Source: Piezodorus guildinii (lineage: Eukaryota > Arthropoda > Insecta > Hemiptera > Pentatomidae). From it: DNA of 64,000 nucleotides. Positions 22,682 through 34,366 of this stretch are shown one piece after another. Numbering within the stretch: the first letter of the stretch is position 1; each line of letters opens with the position of its first letter. The notes below the pieces were generated by a model that was not told the DNA's origin, did not search any database, and saw only the letters and a program-made list of their open reading frames with translations. The stretch lies in the NCBI GenBank assembly GCA_023052935.1, contig CM041294.1, positions 13,131,791-13,195,790 of the forward strand, written 5' to 3'. The translations under genes were made by a program, and so were the position numbers.

Positions 22682-23714
22682 TAAAAACCGCATCAAAATC
22701 TGTCGGGATGTTTAGAAGAAGTTCTCCGGGAACCAAGAACCTCATAATAATTTTCTACAAGCATAGCTGAAATCATGCATAATCAAAGGACAAGAGCTGA
22801 GAGGAAATTCAGAAGTTATTGTAAAGCTGCAAAGAAAATATCAATGAACAGAGCGGGGTGCGGTTGGACCGCATTTTCCACGGTATTGTCACGATCGGGT
22901 AGAAAGGACCAAGACACCGCACGCAATCACACTCATCGATTTCCTACTCTTTTTTATTATATATTTCCGAACACAATTTTACAATCTTCAAGGCATGAAG
23001 TCCATACACGTGATGGAACGGATCGTAAGACTCCTGAATACGAAACTTTCTCCTCACTATTGTAGTTATTCTATCTGCTCCACAATGGAAGTACCCCTAA
23101 ATTCCGTTACATCGTGTTGAGTGTAAAATAATAATAATAATGAAAAAAAATAGTAAGATGCTATAAAATAATTTTATATTTTGATGACTATTTAATCGAA
23201 AACATTAAGAAAAATCAACTAAGTTGAAAGGTCGAAAACGGTAAATAAATTATAATTAAAATAACCTTAAGCGATGATCTTAAACAATCTCTTATGAAAT
23301 CACATAAAATCATGACATTACAAGTCCACTTAATCTCAATAAATTAACTTATTTAAAAAAAGTTAGAGATACATCTGCAATACTGCTTACAATCTTCGGA
23401 TAAAGTTCAGTTATTCATTAACAAAAATGTCAGTTTCATATTCTCCAAATAAATTCTGCAAGCTTGACACGCATAATTTTGTATTCCATATTAATTGCAA
23501 CAATGATTACCTATCACTATAACATTGCAAATGAATAGTTATTGTATAACGAGCTTAATGTATATCTGCTTGGGCGTAGACGGAGAGAAGGGGAGAATGG
23601 TAATTTTCTCCTAAACCTAAACCCAACGACCTATAAGTTAGTAGGAAAAATAAAAGACAGAAATAATATATTAGTTCAAAAGATGTAGCTAAAGATTGTC
23701 TCTAAACTCATGCA
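22682..23714. other. Interval with one unidentified 96-codon frame
   Basis: A plus-strand frame at 22775-23065 begins MHNQRTRAERKFRSYCKAAK and contains NRAGCGWTAFSTVLSRSGRK. The first half is basic and protein-like, the second less so. No family is recognised and no splice signals were seen. AT-rich sequence follows. Confidence 0.2.
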
Positions 23715-23826
23715 TAATTTTAAAAATTTAGAGTGCTGCCATTGGGTAATGTCTCCACATGTATTTCATGTCAGTTTACCATTGCCCATCACATTTCCTT
23801 GATGTATTTTAATACGATGTAAAAAT
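23715..23826 (+). repeat. Jockey 3' tail fragment
   Basis: GAGTGCTGCCATTGGGTAAT, the CACATG block and TTTCCTTGATGTATTTTAATA match the 3' untranslated tail of the Jockey copies (for example 44025-44120). No coding part remains. Confidence 0.65.
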
Positions 23827-23829
23827 CGT

Positions 23830-24232
23830 ATGTCCTAGCTGTAATGTCCCGGAGACGGCTGAAAATATTTTCTTAACGTGTACCGCCTTCGCTGCTGAAC
23901 GGTCCAAACTGCTGAGGGAAACCGGACTCTATGTCCTCTCAGAGGACGATTTTCCTCAGCTGATGACGGAAAACAACTACCCGTACTTCAAAGAATTTGT
24001 ATACGGATGGAAATCGGCTGTGGGCCCAGCTCATTTCAACATAGTAAGGAGGCCAGCCAGGAGGATTGCAGGCATTGGAGGAACTTAGTGGAAGATGTGA
24101 AATGAAAGATCTAATTAAACGAAGTTAATTGGCAACAGTAACTTGCTGGCCTAATCGCCAAGTTAATTATGCCATAACCTGTGTTGCAAATATTGCAAAG
24201 TAGGGTGTATAAATAAATAAATAAATAAAAAA
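23830..24232 (+). pseudogene. Non-LTR retrotransposon ORF2 C-terminus with zinc-knuckle-like end
   Basis: Plus strand: CPSCNVPETAENIFLTCTAF, then AAERSKLLRETGLYVLSEDD and YFKEFVYGWKSAVGPAHFN. The CxxC...ETAEx(5)C spacing is the cysteine motif near the C-terminus of R1, I and related LINE ORF2 proteins, although the usual histidine is not in place. It ends with AATA repeats at about 24210-24232, like a retrotransposon tail. RT and endonuclease are absent. Confidence 0.7.
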
Positions 24233-24670
24233 TATCATATAAAAATTTAAAAGTAGTGTCTATACAGAAAATGTTTGAATAAAAAATAACTTTAAAAATA
24301 ATTCTAATAATTTTTAATCCAATTTGCTCCCTCCTAATAAAGAACCTGCCCACGACCTCATATATCGGACCTAATGTATAGGGTAGATCCCATAATCTCA
24401 GTTTAATTGTAATATGTAAATTTTAATTAAGTTAATTATTAATATTTAATGTATTTGTTATTAACCACAAAACTACCCCTAAACTGATTGGCACGTTTCT
24501 TAAAGTTTGAATTCATGCCTATTAAATGAGACTAGAACTTCCTAGATTGGTCTAGGAAATTCCTAAATAACTATTTCCAATCAAATAAAAGAAAGAAGGA
24601 AAAAATATACTTTCTTATTTATTTTATACCCCTAAATATTGAAATAACCTATTTGGCGCGTCTCCGAATT
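24233..24670. other. AT-rich interval, nothing recognised
   Basis: No ORF or repeat recognised. Confidence 0.5.
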
Positions 24671-24671
24671 C

Positions 24672-24941
24672 ATGAGTAAGTCACGAAATGCAGGTCAGTC
24701 GGCAAGGGGCCAAGGAATTCTAATAGGATTCTATACAATGGCCGTAATAGTGCGGTTTGAGGATCCGCATACTTTCCTACCCGCCCGTTCAACTCACCGG
24801 CGACAAAAGGCATACCGTCATGCGCGAGCTGATTTCGTTAGGACATTCAATATGCCTCAATTAACTGGTTCACTGGTCTATGGTTCTGTTTTCGAAGTAA
24901 TAGCCTCGATAATAAGGTCCATTATACCAAATTCGAATTAG
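24672..24941 (+). other. Unidentified 89-codon frame in a GC-richer patch
   Basis: Starts MSKSRNAGQSARGQGILIGF and includes RFEDPHTFLPARSTHRRQKA and ADFVRTFNMPQ. GC content rises exactly over this interval. The amino acid mix is protein-like but no domain is recognised, and no neighbouring exon was found. It may be a single-exon gene, an exon remnant or part of an unrecognised mobile element. Confidence 0.3.
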
Positions 24942-25118
24942 GGTTTTTCAAAGACTATTAGGGCCGATACAAAGAAAAATTAATAAAGTAATAAAAATTA
25001 GCAGAACAAAAAGTTTATTCTTTTATGGTGGTCACCTTTCATCATCACTTTCTTCTTAGTAGGTAATACATTTTGAATTTAAACTGAATAGGAATGGAAC
25101 ATTTTTGATCCAACAAGT

Positions 25119-25437
25119 AGGGGTGGGCATAATCAAATGACGATTATTGGATCATTCGATTATTTCAATCATTCGAATTAATCGGTTTGGAGAAAGGAAT
25201 GATCATTCAAACTGAATTGTTTAGCGATAATGGAAATCGGATAATCTAACGACCAATTTTTTTTTCCTTTTTTGTTCATCACATAAATTATATGCATATT
25301 TGCACCTAGGCACCAGCCAGGAATGGTGGCACATCGCCTCTCATAATGCATATTAAATCATTCCATCATTCGATTATTTAAATCATCGAAGTCCGATCAT
25401 CCGATTATGACGATCATTCGATTATGCCCACCCTTAT
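25119..25437. mobile_element. hAT-type MITE, copy 1, 8-bp duplication
   Basis: CAACAAGT stands at 25111-25118 and again at 25438-25445. Ends: AGGGGTGGGCATAATC at the left and GATTATGCCCACCC at the right. Inside, GATTAT, ATCATTCGATTATT and TCGATTA-like words recur on both strands. No coding. The exact 8-bp duplication is diagnostic of the hAT superfamily. Matches the copy at 56068-56399. Confidence 0.9.
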
Positions 25438-25445
25438 CAACAAGT

Positions 25446-26940
25446 AATTTATCCTTCCAACCGTGGCGCTACAGACAGTTGTAACCTGCTCATGATCTAC
25501 ATGAATTTATTAAAATTGTGTAAAGTAATTAACCTTACTAAATTAGTAAGAATAATTGTGATAATTAATCGTTTACCAAATAAATAAAATTAAAAATTGT
25601 AATACAAAAGTAGCTAAAATCATGCTATTAATAGCTTTAAGTGTCATAAGTTATTTTAGTAATAAGTTAAATAATACAATGACATAACAAAGAGAAATGT
25701 TTCTTTAAATAAAAATCATTTGGAAAAGAAATAATGGAATATTTATTGAGTTATCAAAAGATTATTTAAAATCGGAGGCTGTAATACCACTTGACCGCTT
25801 TTATTAAACAATGCACAACGTTTCGGCAATATAAACTCAAAATATAAACATTTAAAAATACTTAATAAAATATTAATTGATTAATTAAAACAAATTAATC
25901 ATTTAAAAATATATATAGTCAATAATAAAATTGTAATATATGATTAGATTAACGTTTAATTCATTAAAATAGTAAATTGATCAAGTCGGTATATATAGCA
26001 AAATAATTATAACCAACAAAAAAATATAAATATACATATATTACTTAATTATACAAATGCACAGAAGACCGTTTAACAAGACCATACTCTTATATCAACT
26101 GCTTCCTTTTTCAATTTCATAATTGTTTTAAACTGAAAAAAAAAAATTGGAATAAAAGAAATTTCATTAGGAATCGTGAAACGAGGTGGAATGTCACGAG
26201 ATCTTGTACGTCTGTGAAATATCGGATTCGCCACGGAAAAATGCTTTCACTTACTGATATAAAGCCGCCTTGGACTCCTAACTGAAAGGGAAAAAGAAAA
26301 ACATTTACGCAGAGAAACATTTAACGCATTGTTATAAAATAGTGGTTTTTAGTTCATAATAAACTAATAAGCGGCCTATAAGAAACTTATTTTTTTTAAA
26401 ATTAGTATAATATTCAAAATCAAACTATAGTTTTTAATACTTAACTTATTAGCCACAAAGCCTCATGTTTTTTAAAGATCGTTAAAGTTACTATCAAGCT
26501 AGAAAGAAAAAATGAAATTCATATCTCAAATATAAAAAAAATACAGGAAAAAAATACCTCTCGATGTATCTTATACCTATATACTCATGAATATCTTTGA
26601 ATATCACTATATCTTATTAATATGCATTTTTAGATTAATGATGCGAGACGTGCTGCTGTGTTGGTTTGTCAGATTTTTAATAATATTTCAGAGATTTATT
26701 TACATTTATAGTTCAGAAGTTTTCGTATCTACTAGCTACTTTTTTGGGGGGAGGAGAGGGACTTTTTTGAGAACTTAGACAAATACTTCTTCTTTTACCA
26801 CTTACTGATAGTTCTAAGATTCTTGCATACTATATTTAGCCATTCTTATTATTACTAATAATGGGAGATACATAATATTACAAATTTACGAAAGTAATGG
26901 TATATTTAAAAAAAAATGGTATTATTTAATACGGTTTATA
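25446..26940. other. Long AT-rich interval, nothing recognised
   Basis: About 1.5 kb of strongly AT-rich DNA without convincing ORFs; short frames at 26117-26320 and 26587-26778 have low-complexity composition. Confidence 0.5.
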
Positions 26941-26944
26941 TTTC

Positions 26945-27802
26945 TAATAATATGCTAATGATGTACTTCTGATTTCCGGAAAAGAAGAAGAGATAGTGAC
27001 AATGCTGAAACAACTTAGGTATAGAAGTGCACAACACGGACTGTCTTTGAACTTGGCAAAAACTAAAATAATCACCAGCTCCAGTATCGCAAAAGTAAAA
27101 ACAGATCTTACTGAAACCAGTGTAGTAGATGAAATCAAATATCTTGGACAAGTGATATCTTTTAAAGATAGACAGTCTACTGAAATCCAAACTAGGACAG
27201 CTATGGCTTGGCGAAAATATTGGAGCTTAAGGATGGTTATGAAGAACAACAATATCAGCCAACCTCTAAAAACATTAGCCTTCAAAAGCTGTATTTTGCG
27301 TGGTCATTACATGCCAAAAAGCAATGGAGAGGAGCATGTTAGGCATAAGGAAAAGCCAAAAGCTAAACAGTCAAAAAATAAGAAAAGCTAGTGGTGTCAC
27401 TGATGCAATCAGATTCGTGAAAAAGATGAAATGGCAATGGGCTGGTCATCTAATGAGGAAAAATTATAAAAACTGGGCTAAACTGTTGACTGAGTGGACC
27501 CCATTGGATAGGAAAAGGAACCGAGGCAGGCAAAGAAGAAGGTGGATCGACGAAATTAAAAAGACAGAAGGAGTGCTATGGTCACGTAAAGCCAAGGGCA
27601 GAGAATTTTGGAAGATGAAGATGAGCGAACTCTTCAACTCAAGTACGGGTAGTTACCGTTAAAGACTTTAAACTCCTGAAAAGGAAGGTCTATGTACATA
27701 TATGTATATAAAGAAAGAAGAAAAAATAAAGTTTGTAATTAAAAATGTATTATAAATGTTTATATGTACATCAATAAAGACTTATTATTATTATTATATT
27801 TA
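26945..27802 (+). pseudogene. LINE-D reverse transcriptase, 5'-truncated
   Basis: Starts at the RT palm: YANDVLLISGKEEE, where YAND replaces the catalytic YADD. It continues QHGLSLNLAKTKIITS, VDEIKYLGQVISFK, AFKSCIL, then after a frameshift near 27360 SQKIRKASGVTDAIRFVKKM, KWQWAGHLMRKNYKNWAKLL and NRGRQRRRWIDEIKK to a stop at 27660. The 3' tail ends in an ATT repeat at 27784-27800, like a LINE terminus. The endonuclease and most of the RT domain are missing. Confidence 0.8.
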
Positions 27803-28185
27803 TAATAGTATTTGCATTGAGTCTTTTTCTTGAAAATGTAAAATTATCAATTATATAAAATTGCACTTTGATTATTACAAAAACTTAATAGAAAAAGCTA
27901 TATGTTAAATTATTCATTTAACATATAATTATTACTTTCACTTACCTATATATGAAATAATTTGGATACTTTTTTACTTTATCTGTATTATTTTCCTCTT
28001 GGAAACGAGAGACACAGTTTCTATAAGCAGCATAATTAGTCTTCAGAATGGTTTGGAGGTTCCGAACAGTCCAGGTGGATCTGTCATTCAGACATAAATA
28101 TTTTCTCACTTCTTTTCATTTCTTCTTTACACAACTCGTTTAAAAATGTTCTAGTGTAAACGTCACATTTCACAAAGAACTTTAC
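27803..28185. other. AT-rich interval, nothing recognised
   Basis: Contains TTTCACTTACCTATATATGA at about 27938-27957, which resembles the PTR end, but it is too short to assign. Confidence 0.4.
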
Positions 28186-28275
28186 CTCTGATGACAGGAA
28201 GTTGGCTCGTTCTGTGGGAAACGAAGGCGATGCCGTCTGGGTGCCGATGACATCGCTGGCTCATTGCCCACTACG
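28186..28275. other. Possible 90-bp exon, strand unresolved
   Basis: GC-rich island in AT-rich DNA. On the minus strand it is bordered by GTTCAG (acceptor-like) and CAGAG followed by GTAAAG (good donor match), with a single open frame containing NEPAMSSAPRRHRLRFPQNE. The plus strand is also open (RKLARSVGNEGDAVWVPM). No family recognised on either strand. Confidence 0.25.
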
Positions 28276-29589
28276 CTGAACAGTCTTCCATCATCTAACG
28301 GTAATATTCCGCGGTACTCAGGAAATTAAAACTAATCCTCCATGAATTACAATTTCTTTATTCTTTAGTAGAGTGTTTAATATCGTATTCTTGATAGGTT
28401 TAAAGAATTATTTTATATAAAAAATATATAACAATGCTTATTCTGTTACAACCATTTTTTTTAACCATTCTACGAAATGATCTATTGAGTTATTCTTTCT
28501 TAACATCCCGATATACTTCAAAAGAAGTAAAAAGGGTAATTTGCCTCGATTTTTACGAAATTTACAATTCTGACTACTAATGCTACTCGATTCGGAAGTG
28601 AAAATCAATCTTGCACTCAAACTTTTTAAGTTCAGTTATGCAACAACAAGCTTGGAGATAAATAATTTGTTTCCCAAGTACCTTATTCTTAATTTTTGAG
28701 CAGTTGTTTGGGGATGTGGTGACAAAGAAACTACTAATAAAACGAACTTATTTAATTTTTTTCTTACTGGTGTGTTTTCTTGGTGGCTGCGCCCTCCATC
28801 AACTTCTCCACCATATAGTCATATATAAAACGGTCAACAACTACTCCATTATTATAAGACGTATAGATGTTCAAGAAATGTAAATATTGCATTTTCAACA
28901 ATTACATTTATCAAATTTGTTATCAAGTGAAAATATTTCTATTCATTGGATCAATTTATATCAATCACAGTTATGCTAAATACGTGATTATATACCACGA
29001 TTACGTTACAGCAAAAATGTATTGAGTAATTTTGGGTATACTTACTTCTACTGGATCGCTATTGTATATTTAACAGAATTAAATCGCAACTTATAAAGTT
29101 AGAAGTATGGTTGATGAGGAAAGTGATTTTAAAACAACTTAACCTATTACTATAATTAATCTAATATAACTAACTATAAATATATTGTTTCTAATATCGA
29201 GTCACATTGAAAAATAGAACAAAAACTACACTTCTTTATCTTTGTTTGCCGTTTGGTGAACTCAATTTGATAAATAAAATAATTTAAATTAAAATGACTA
29301 CAAATTACGAAAGATGTTGATAGTGACTATGTTGAATGAGGTTATATAAAAGCAATACAGGTGAATAGCAATGAGCTACTCTGTTTTTGATAAATAAAAG
29401 ATTATTATTTCATGTCAGATATCAATTTTATTTACTCAATGTTACAATTACATACCAGTACCAAGTAGCCACATCCAGATTATTCAATAACATCGTTTTA
29501 TTTTTTAAACAAACCGCTATATATCATCATAACTCCGTTGCAACTCATAAATCATAGCAAGTCATTCAAATGAGTACTCAAAATTGTTC
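28276..29589. other. AT-rich interval, nothing recognised
   Basis: About 1.3 kb without convincing ORFs or repeats. Confidence 0.5.
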
Positions 29590-29595
29590 TGGAAA

Positions 29596-29722
29596 CGTAT
29601 AGTAATATGTATTTTATTATAACTGGAACCTATGGAGTGAATGTATATTTTATCCCATCCTCTTCGCCAACTAATATGTATTTTATTATAAATGGAAACA
29701 ATAATGTGAATGTATATTTTAT
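29596..29722 (+). repeat. Local tandem duplication, about 70 bp
   Basis: TAATATGTATTTTATTATAA, then TGGAA and GTGAATGTATATTTTAT, occur twice in a row (about 29604-29656 and 29671-29721), separated by a short spacer containing ATCCTCTTCGCC. Confidence 0.75.
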
Positions 29723-30727
29723 AATTAAGAACGCATAGAAACGATCAACACACACTTATATTTGAATTAATAATCACATATGTGAATATATGGGAAGGTT
29801 ACTTACTGGGAACCAGTGTTGCCACAGTTAAACAACTTTTGTTTTACGTTATAGAAAAATATATTTTTTAACCATTTATAATAGTAATAAAAACTATTCT
29901 ATCATTTAAGTTGGACCAAATAACATATACTTACGAAGTTTGATCAAAGTCGGTTTAGTAATTTCAGAGTTTATCGCGAACAAACATTTATTAAATAACG
30001 TCGTTTACTCTGAGAATGTAGTTAATACATTTAACTTAGTATATTGATATTTAATTTATTAAACTGCCTTTAGCTACTTACAGTCAACTCAACATCTTTG
30101 AGTATATATAGACAATTCATTAACTCTGAAGAACTTAGTCCTCACCAATATTTGTTTTCTTCTAATCGTTGATTTCTTTAACCAACTGGTCTAAACATTA
30201 GTCCAAGTTTCTCTTAATTGTTAGGAAGATACATTTTTCCTTTCCCTCCACACTCTATGTAGGTACATATTTCTCATGATATTGAATAAACTCTTACATT
30301 ATCCTTTTTAAACTCTCACTAGGGTTCTTCTCGATACCTATAGACCGAACCATACCTAGCTAATTGGTAACAGCTGAGCCCTTCGTGGACTTGATAATAT
30401 GGTTTTTCGCCCTCTTGAGGTAAGATCCACTTAAAGCAGGTAGAAGGAATGGCTCTTCAGGCACAGCTCTCGTTGTACGTCGAAACATCTCAACATGAAT
30501 TTTATTTGATACATTGTCTGATAGCCATAGTACCATAGAGGTATCTACACATCATTAAATATTTTAAGAGAAATATCAAACTACAGTGAATTAAAAACAT
30601 TCTTTGCAGAAATGTTATATATTATGCATGGGTAATTGTAATGAAGTCTAGAATCCCAATTTTGACAAACTACACCTTAATGAATTATTACATATAATTA
30701 TATTTAAGCTCTACGCTGAATACCGAG
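29723..30727. other. AT-rich interval, nothing recognised
   Basis: No ORF or repeat recognised; a more balanced patch at 30330-30490 is not coding-like. Confidence 0.5.
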
Positions 30728-30992
30728 ATGTTAGTATCTTCAATTTCGTCAGGTTACAAAGAATTAGGACATGTACTAGGTATGGAAGGGAGCAGAGGCC
30801 CTCTAAAGACATATAGGAACACATCAGAAGGTACAAGACCCAGGGGCAGACTAAGAGAGCGTTGGAAGGATAATGTCCTCTCAGACCTAACCCTAGGCAG
30901 GAATGAGCACAGCACATTTTGCAGACAGGACGGCCTAAGGCATAATGATTGAGCAGGCCAAGAATAGCTTTGTGCGTATTTCGCACCAATAA
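30728..30992 (+). pseudogene. LINE-C-like RT tail fragment
   Basis: Plus strand: ELGHVLGMEGSRGPLKTYRN, then GTRPRGRLRERWKDNVLSDL. This is the extreme C-terminal part of a non-LTR RT, related in pattern to 20140-20812 (LGNVLRMEDSRA, RPRGRPKTRWRDNVSGDL). It ends CACCAATAAAGAAACAAAG, a plausible 3' tail. Heavily 5'-truncated. Confidence 0.7.
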
Positions 30993-31366
30993 AGAAACAA
31001 AGAATTATATTTAAGTAATTCACAGCACTAGATATAAAATTAATATATGATAATAATATAGTTTGAAGGTTCAGCTTGTTAAATGTTCCACTGTCCGGTT
31101 GTGTAAAGCGTTTTCTGGACTTACAATACACGAGGGCAATAGATTTTAGTATTATTAAATTATTATTAAAGATTTTTATTATACTACTAGCTGTTGCCAG
31201 CGACATCGTCCGCACAAATTTCTGTTATTATGATCGGGATTTAGCAGTTTTTAAAAGAATATATTTCAAAGAACTTCTTTGTAAATGATATTTTAAGTTT
31301 TATTCTCTTGTGGCAGAAGAACGTACTGATTTTCTCCGCAACCCGATCTTAACAATGCGACATATA

Positions 31367-31867
31367 CAGTGAGTTTTGAAAGTATTCGGAATTCACTATC
31401 ATTACGTAGTTTACTTGCTTTTGAGTTATTATTTCTGTTTTTAAAGAGTTGTTACTCACATTAAAATGTTAACAGTTAGGTATACATTAGACGAACTCAA
31501 AAATCACGACAATAGTCATTTTATATTTAACGGTTTCAACGTTAATTTACGAACAATATCAAAAGTATTCGGAATAAAGTGGTTTCCGATTTGGAGTGAG
31601 AATTTGAACATTTGAAACCACTAAAGAATAGGATTTCCGATTTAAACAACAAATTCCGAATACTTTTGACACTGAATGATCTGGTAATTTTACAAAATTA
31701 ATTGCTTAATTAAAAAAAAAAATTCAGTTGTCTGGTTCGTGATTTTGCTTTATGGAAGTCTCTTTTAAAGATTTATGAATTAAAAAAGATTATATAAATT
31801 AATAGTTGTGAAATATACTTATTAAATGAAAAGAAATAGGAATTCCGAATACTTTTAACACTCACAG
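31367..31867. mobile_element. Tc1-like MITE, TA duplication
   Basis: TA flanks at 31365-31366 and 31868-31869. Ends are imperfect inverted repeats: CAGTGAGTTTTGAAAGTATT at the left and CTGTGAGTGTTAAAAGTATT from the other strand at the right. The AAAGTATTCGGAAT word also occurs twice internally (near 31560 and, reversed, near 31655). No ORF. Fits a non-autonomous Tc1/mariner element. Confidence 0.8.
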
Positions 31868-32189
31868 TAGTTGGCAGTGTGAAAAGCATTCTTGACGTAA
31901 ATCGATTCCTATCCCCTGTTATTCTTTTTATTGTTACGACAAAATATAATTCAACGGGAAATTATATTATTTTAAAATTTAAAAGTAAATTATTTGGAAT
32001 CATTAGGATGCGAGGTCAATTTCCTCCGTTTTTTCCACATTTTCCACTGATTCTTCACTCCTATTGGTCGCAGCGTGATGTCATATAGCCTATAGCCTTC
32101 TACTATAAATGGACTATCCAACACAAAAAGAATTTTTCAATTCAAACCAATAGTTTTTGATATTAGCTCGTTCAAACAAACAAACTCTT

Positions 32190-32491
32190 CTTCTTTCTTT
32201 CTTTCAGTGGCGCAACAGGCCGTGTAGACCCTGGGCCTCGCGGTGTAAACTCCTGCAAGTTTACACTTACGTTTCACGATGCTATTTTTAGTGTAGGGTC
32301 ATCACTCCCTAAGACTAATTTTGTGAGTGGCCACCCTTTGGCTGACGGGTCTCACATACACGGGGGAAAGGTTGTGAGTGAATCCCCATTTTTTTTACAT
32401 CATTATAAATGCCCCGCCGGGACTGGGATTCGAACACAGAACTGTAGCATGAGAGACTAGCGCGCTAGCCACTCAGCCACGGGCTCCCCCC
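32190..32491 (-). mobile_element. SINE-A, near full length, ~12-bp duplication
   Basis: AAACAAACTCTT (32178-32189) is repeated with one change at 32492-32503. On the minus strand: head GGGAGCCCGTGGCTGAGTGG, box TGTGTTCGAATCCCAG, body with CGTGAAACGTAAGTGTAAAC, ending in (GAAA)n (CTTTCTTTC on the plus strand). Pol III type SINE. Confidence 0.85.
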
Positions 32492-32526
32492 AAACACACT
32501 CTTCAGCTTTATAATATTAGTATAGA

Positions 32527-32860
32527 TGATATTTATATAATACAATACATTCCGAAGTGGGGTATATAATTTTTATATTTATACACACAAATAATTACAA
32601 AATTGTAGAGAATATCTGAAAATGGAAAGAAACAATAAGAAAGCTTGTCGCAAACAATTACTGAGCCAATGAAAAAAGAATTTTAAAGATTATGTTAATC
32701 ACTCGATCACTATTAAGGTATTGAATAATAGATCTTAGTGGTTTAAACAAAAATTCCGAATTCTAATGACGTTTCTAACAGAATACATGATTACCACTAT
32801 GACTGAACACATAACCCTGCGCAACTCCATGCTTATTGACTCGCTCTACCTATTAGTGAG
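32527..32860. other. AT-rich interval
   Basis: Includes CGAAGTGGGGTATATAATTT (about 32543-32562); AAGTGGGGTATATAATTT recurs at 35556 beside a PTR copy. Otherwise nothing recognised. Confidence 0.45.
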
Positions 32861-32864
32861 TTGA

Positions 32865-33190
32865 TTTATGCCGAGGCGGTGAGAAGAAGGATATCAGGTG
32901 GAGGGACTACAAAGATAAACAATAAAGAAGAGAAGGAAGGGAGGTGAAGAAGACGGCCTGGGTTCTCAGAGGATCCTGCTGAGTCAGTAGCTCTTAGGCC
33001 GGCTCCTCATCAAACTGCTAGCGATAATAACGGCCACTTTGTCCTGGTCCAGAAATCCCAGATACGTTGCCGTCAGCTCTTTCATCTGCCTGCCAGCCTA
33101 GGGCACTACCCGACGTGCCGCTTCCACGCCTCGGCGTCTTATATCATTCATCTTGCCTTTGTTTCTCCATGACCTGCGATTATTTAACAG
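32865..33190 (-). other. GC-rich segment, possible exon remnant
   Basis: The minus strand reads MKELTATYLGFLDQDKVAVI and IASSLMRSRPKSY to a stop, preceded by GGCTGGCAGGCAG, an acceptor-like border, and, beyond a TAG, by SWRNKGKMNDIRRRGVEAAR in the same frame. A GAAGG-rich stretch lies beside it. Protein-like, but unidentified. It could be the last exon of a gene or decayed repeat sequence. Confidence 0.3.
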
Positions 33191-33285
33191 GTGGAATATC
33201 GTCAAAGCGAAAGACAGTACTCAAGAGAAAGAATTAATTGCCGATAAATTTTTGTATTTCACCCAGTGGGCTGTTTACTATGCTA

Positions 33286-34129
33286 TTGGGTTGTGTCACA
33301 CGAAATGTCCGTTTTCAAGGTAAAGGATTTTATTAAAAATACGATATGAAAACAAGATAATTTTATTCCAAGTATTTACCTTCTTTTTCTAAATATTTTT
33401 CCCAACGTGACACCAACTTTTTTATCCCCGAACTGAAAAACTCTTTTTTTTCCCTCCTTTTTTTGAAAAAGTTTTCCTTTGACGAAGTTGTCTAAATTCC
33501 TGAACAGGTGGTAATCTGTTGGAGACAAGTCGGGAGAATATCGTGGGTGCGCGAGAACTTCGTAGCCCAGTTCTTTCATTTTTGCACGGTATGTCTTGAA
33601 ACATGGGGTCTTGCTGCCGCTCAGTGAGATGATGAGGTACCCATGTATCGGGCTTTTTTTACTTTCCCAATACACTATAAATGTCTGGAAACGGTAGATG
33701 CACTTGCATTTAGTTGTGCTGAGAGTCCTTTAACTGTTTGCTAGGGGTTTCCTTCTACTGTATGTTTGAGGACATCGTTGTCTATTACGGACGGAGGTCT
33801 TCCTCGGGGCAAGTTTTCCATCGGTATCCCCAGCTAAAAACTAAGCAAACCAACAGCGAATGTTCCGTTCATTAACACTCTCTTCCCCAAACGCCTTGCA
33901 AATATATCTAGTGGCCTCAGCTGCTCCATGTTTTTCCATGTTCATATTTAGAAGTATACTAAAAAGAGGGTAATTGATTGGGAAGCTAATGTTTACAATA
34001 CAAAGGTAGAGGATTAGTAACTGTTTACTTTAAATATGTAAACATTCGAAAGAAAACAACAGAGACCTGCAAAATCCTTTATGTATTTCAGAAACTATAA
34101 AAACGGACATTTCATGTGAACCAACCCAA
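33286..34129 (-). mobile_element. TTGGGTTGT mariner, copy 3, longest copy
   Basis: TA flanks (33284-33285 and 34130-34131). On the minus strand: N-terminal GEESVNERNI-like region and GRPPSVIDNDVLKHTVEGNP, then VYWESKKSPIHGYLIISLSG, then FKTYRAKMKELGYEVLAHPR, YSPDLSPTDYHLFRNLDNF and GKIFRKR. The first D of DLSPTD matches the third catalytic aspartate of mariner transposases. The region holding the first two is missing although both borders of the deletion are preserved. Multiple frameshifts. Confidence 0.85.
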
Positions 34130-34222
34130 TACTAAGTCTCAAGTACCGGCTGCGTCAGGATAATTTTTCTGTAATATTACGGTGCATGGTCGATCATGGA
34201 ATTTTAAGACACTCCTAGTGTT

Positions 34223-34366
34223 TAAGCCAGCCTCTATATAGTGGATACCCAAGATTGTGGAAATATCTGGCGGTTGATTGATTATCTACTTGTCTGTTGG
34301 CCTATAAAAACTTAAGCTTGCACGATGTATTGAACCCAATACCTTCAAAGGATTTGAAGGTACAGG
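34223..34366 (+). mobile_element. SINE-B, diverged and 5'-truncated
   Basis: GCCAGCCTCTATATAGTGGA, ATATCTGGCGGTTG, CTGTTGGCC, TGTATTGAACCCAATACCTT and GGTACAGG follow the order of the SINE-B body and tail. The tRNA-like head is absent. Confidence 0.6.

Larger units (their letters stand above)
31183..32526 (+). mobile_element. Interspersed element, split by a Tc1-like MITE and a SINE-A
   Basis: Begins CTAGCTGTTGCCAGCGACAT then CGTCCGC, and ends CTTCAGCTTTATAATATTAG then TATAGAT. These two ends bracket a widespread class of insect repeats. The internal blocks CCGCAACCCGATCTTAACAA, GTGAAAAGCATTCTTGACGT and CACTCCTATTGGTCGCAGCG are in order once the inserts at 31367-31867 and 32190-32491 are removed. 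No ORF. The superfamily is uncertain: RTE-like or Helitron-like non-autonomous origin has to be considered. Confidence 0.65.

Noticed and set aside
26944..27285. Minus-strand frames of 84 and 113 codons
   Set aside because: Antisense to the LINE-D RT with its YAND and KYLGQ motifs.
30754..31215. Minus-strand frame of 153 codons
   Set aside because: Antisense to the LINE-C-like tail at 30728-30992, extended by chance through AT-rich DNA; no protein-like motifs.
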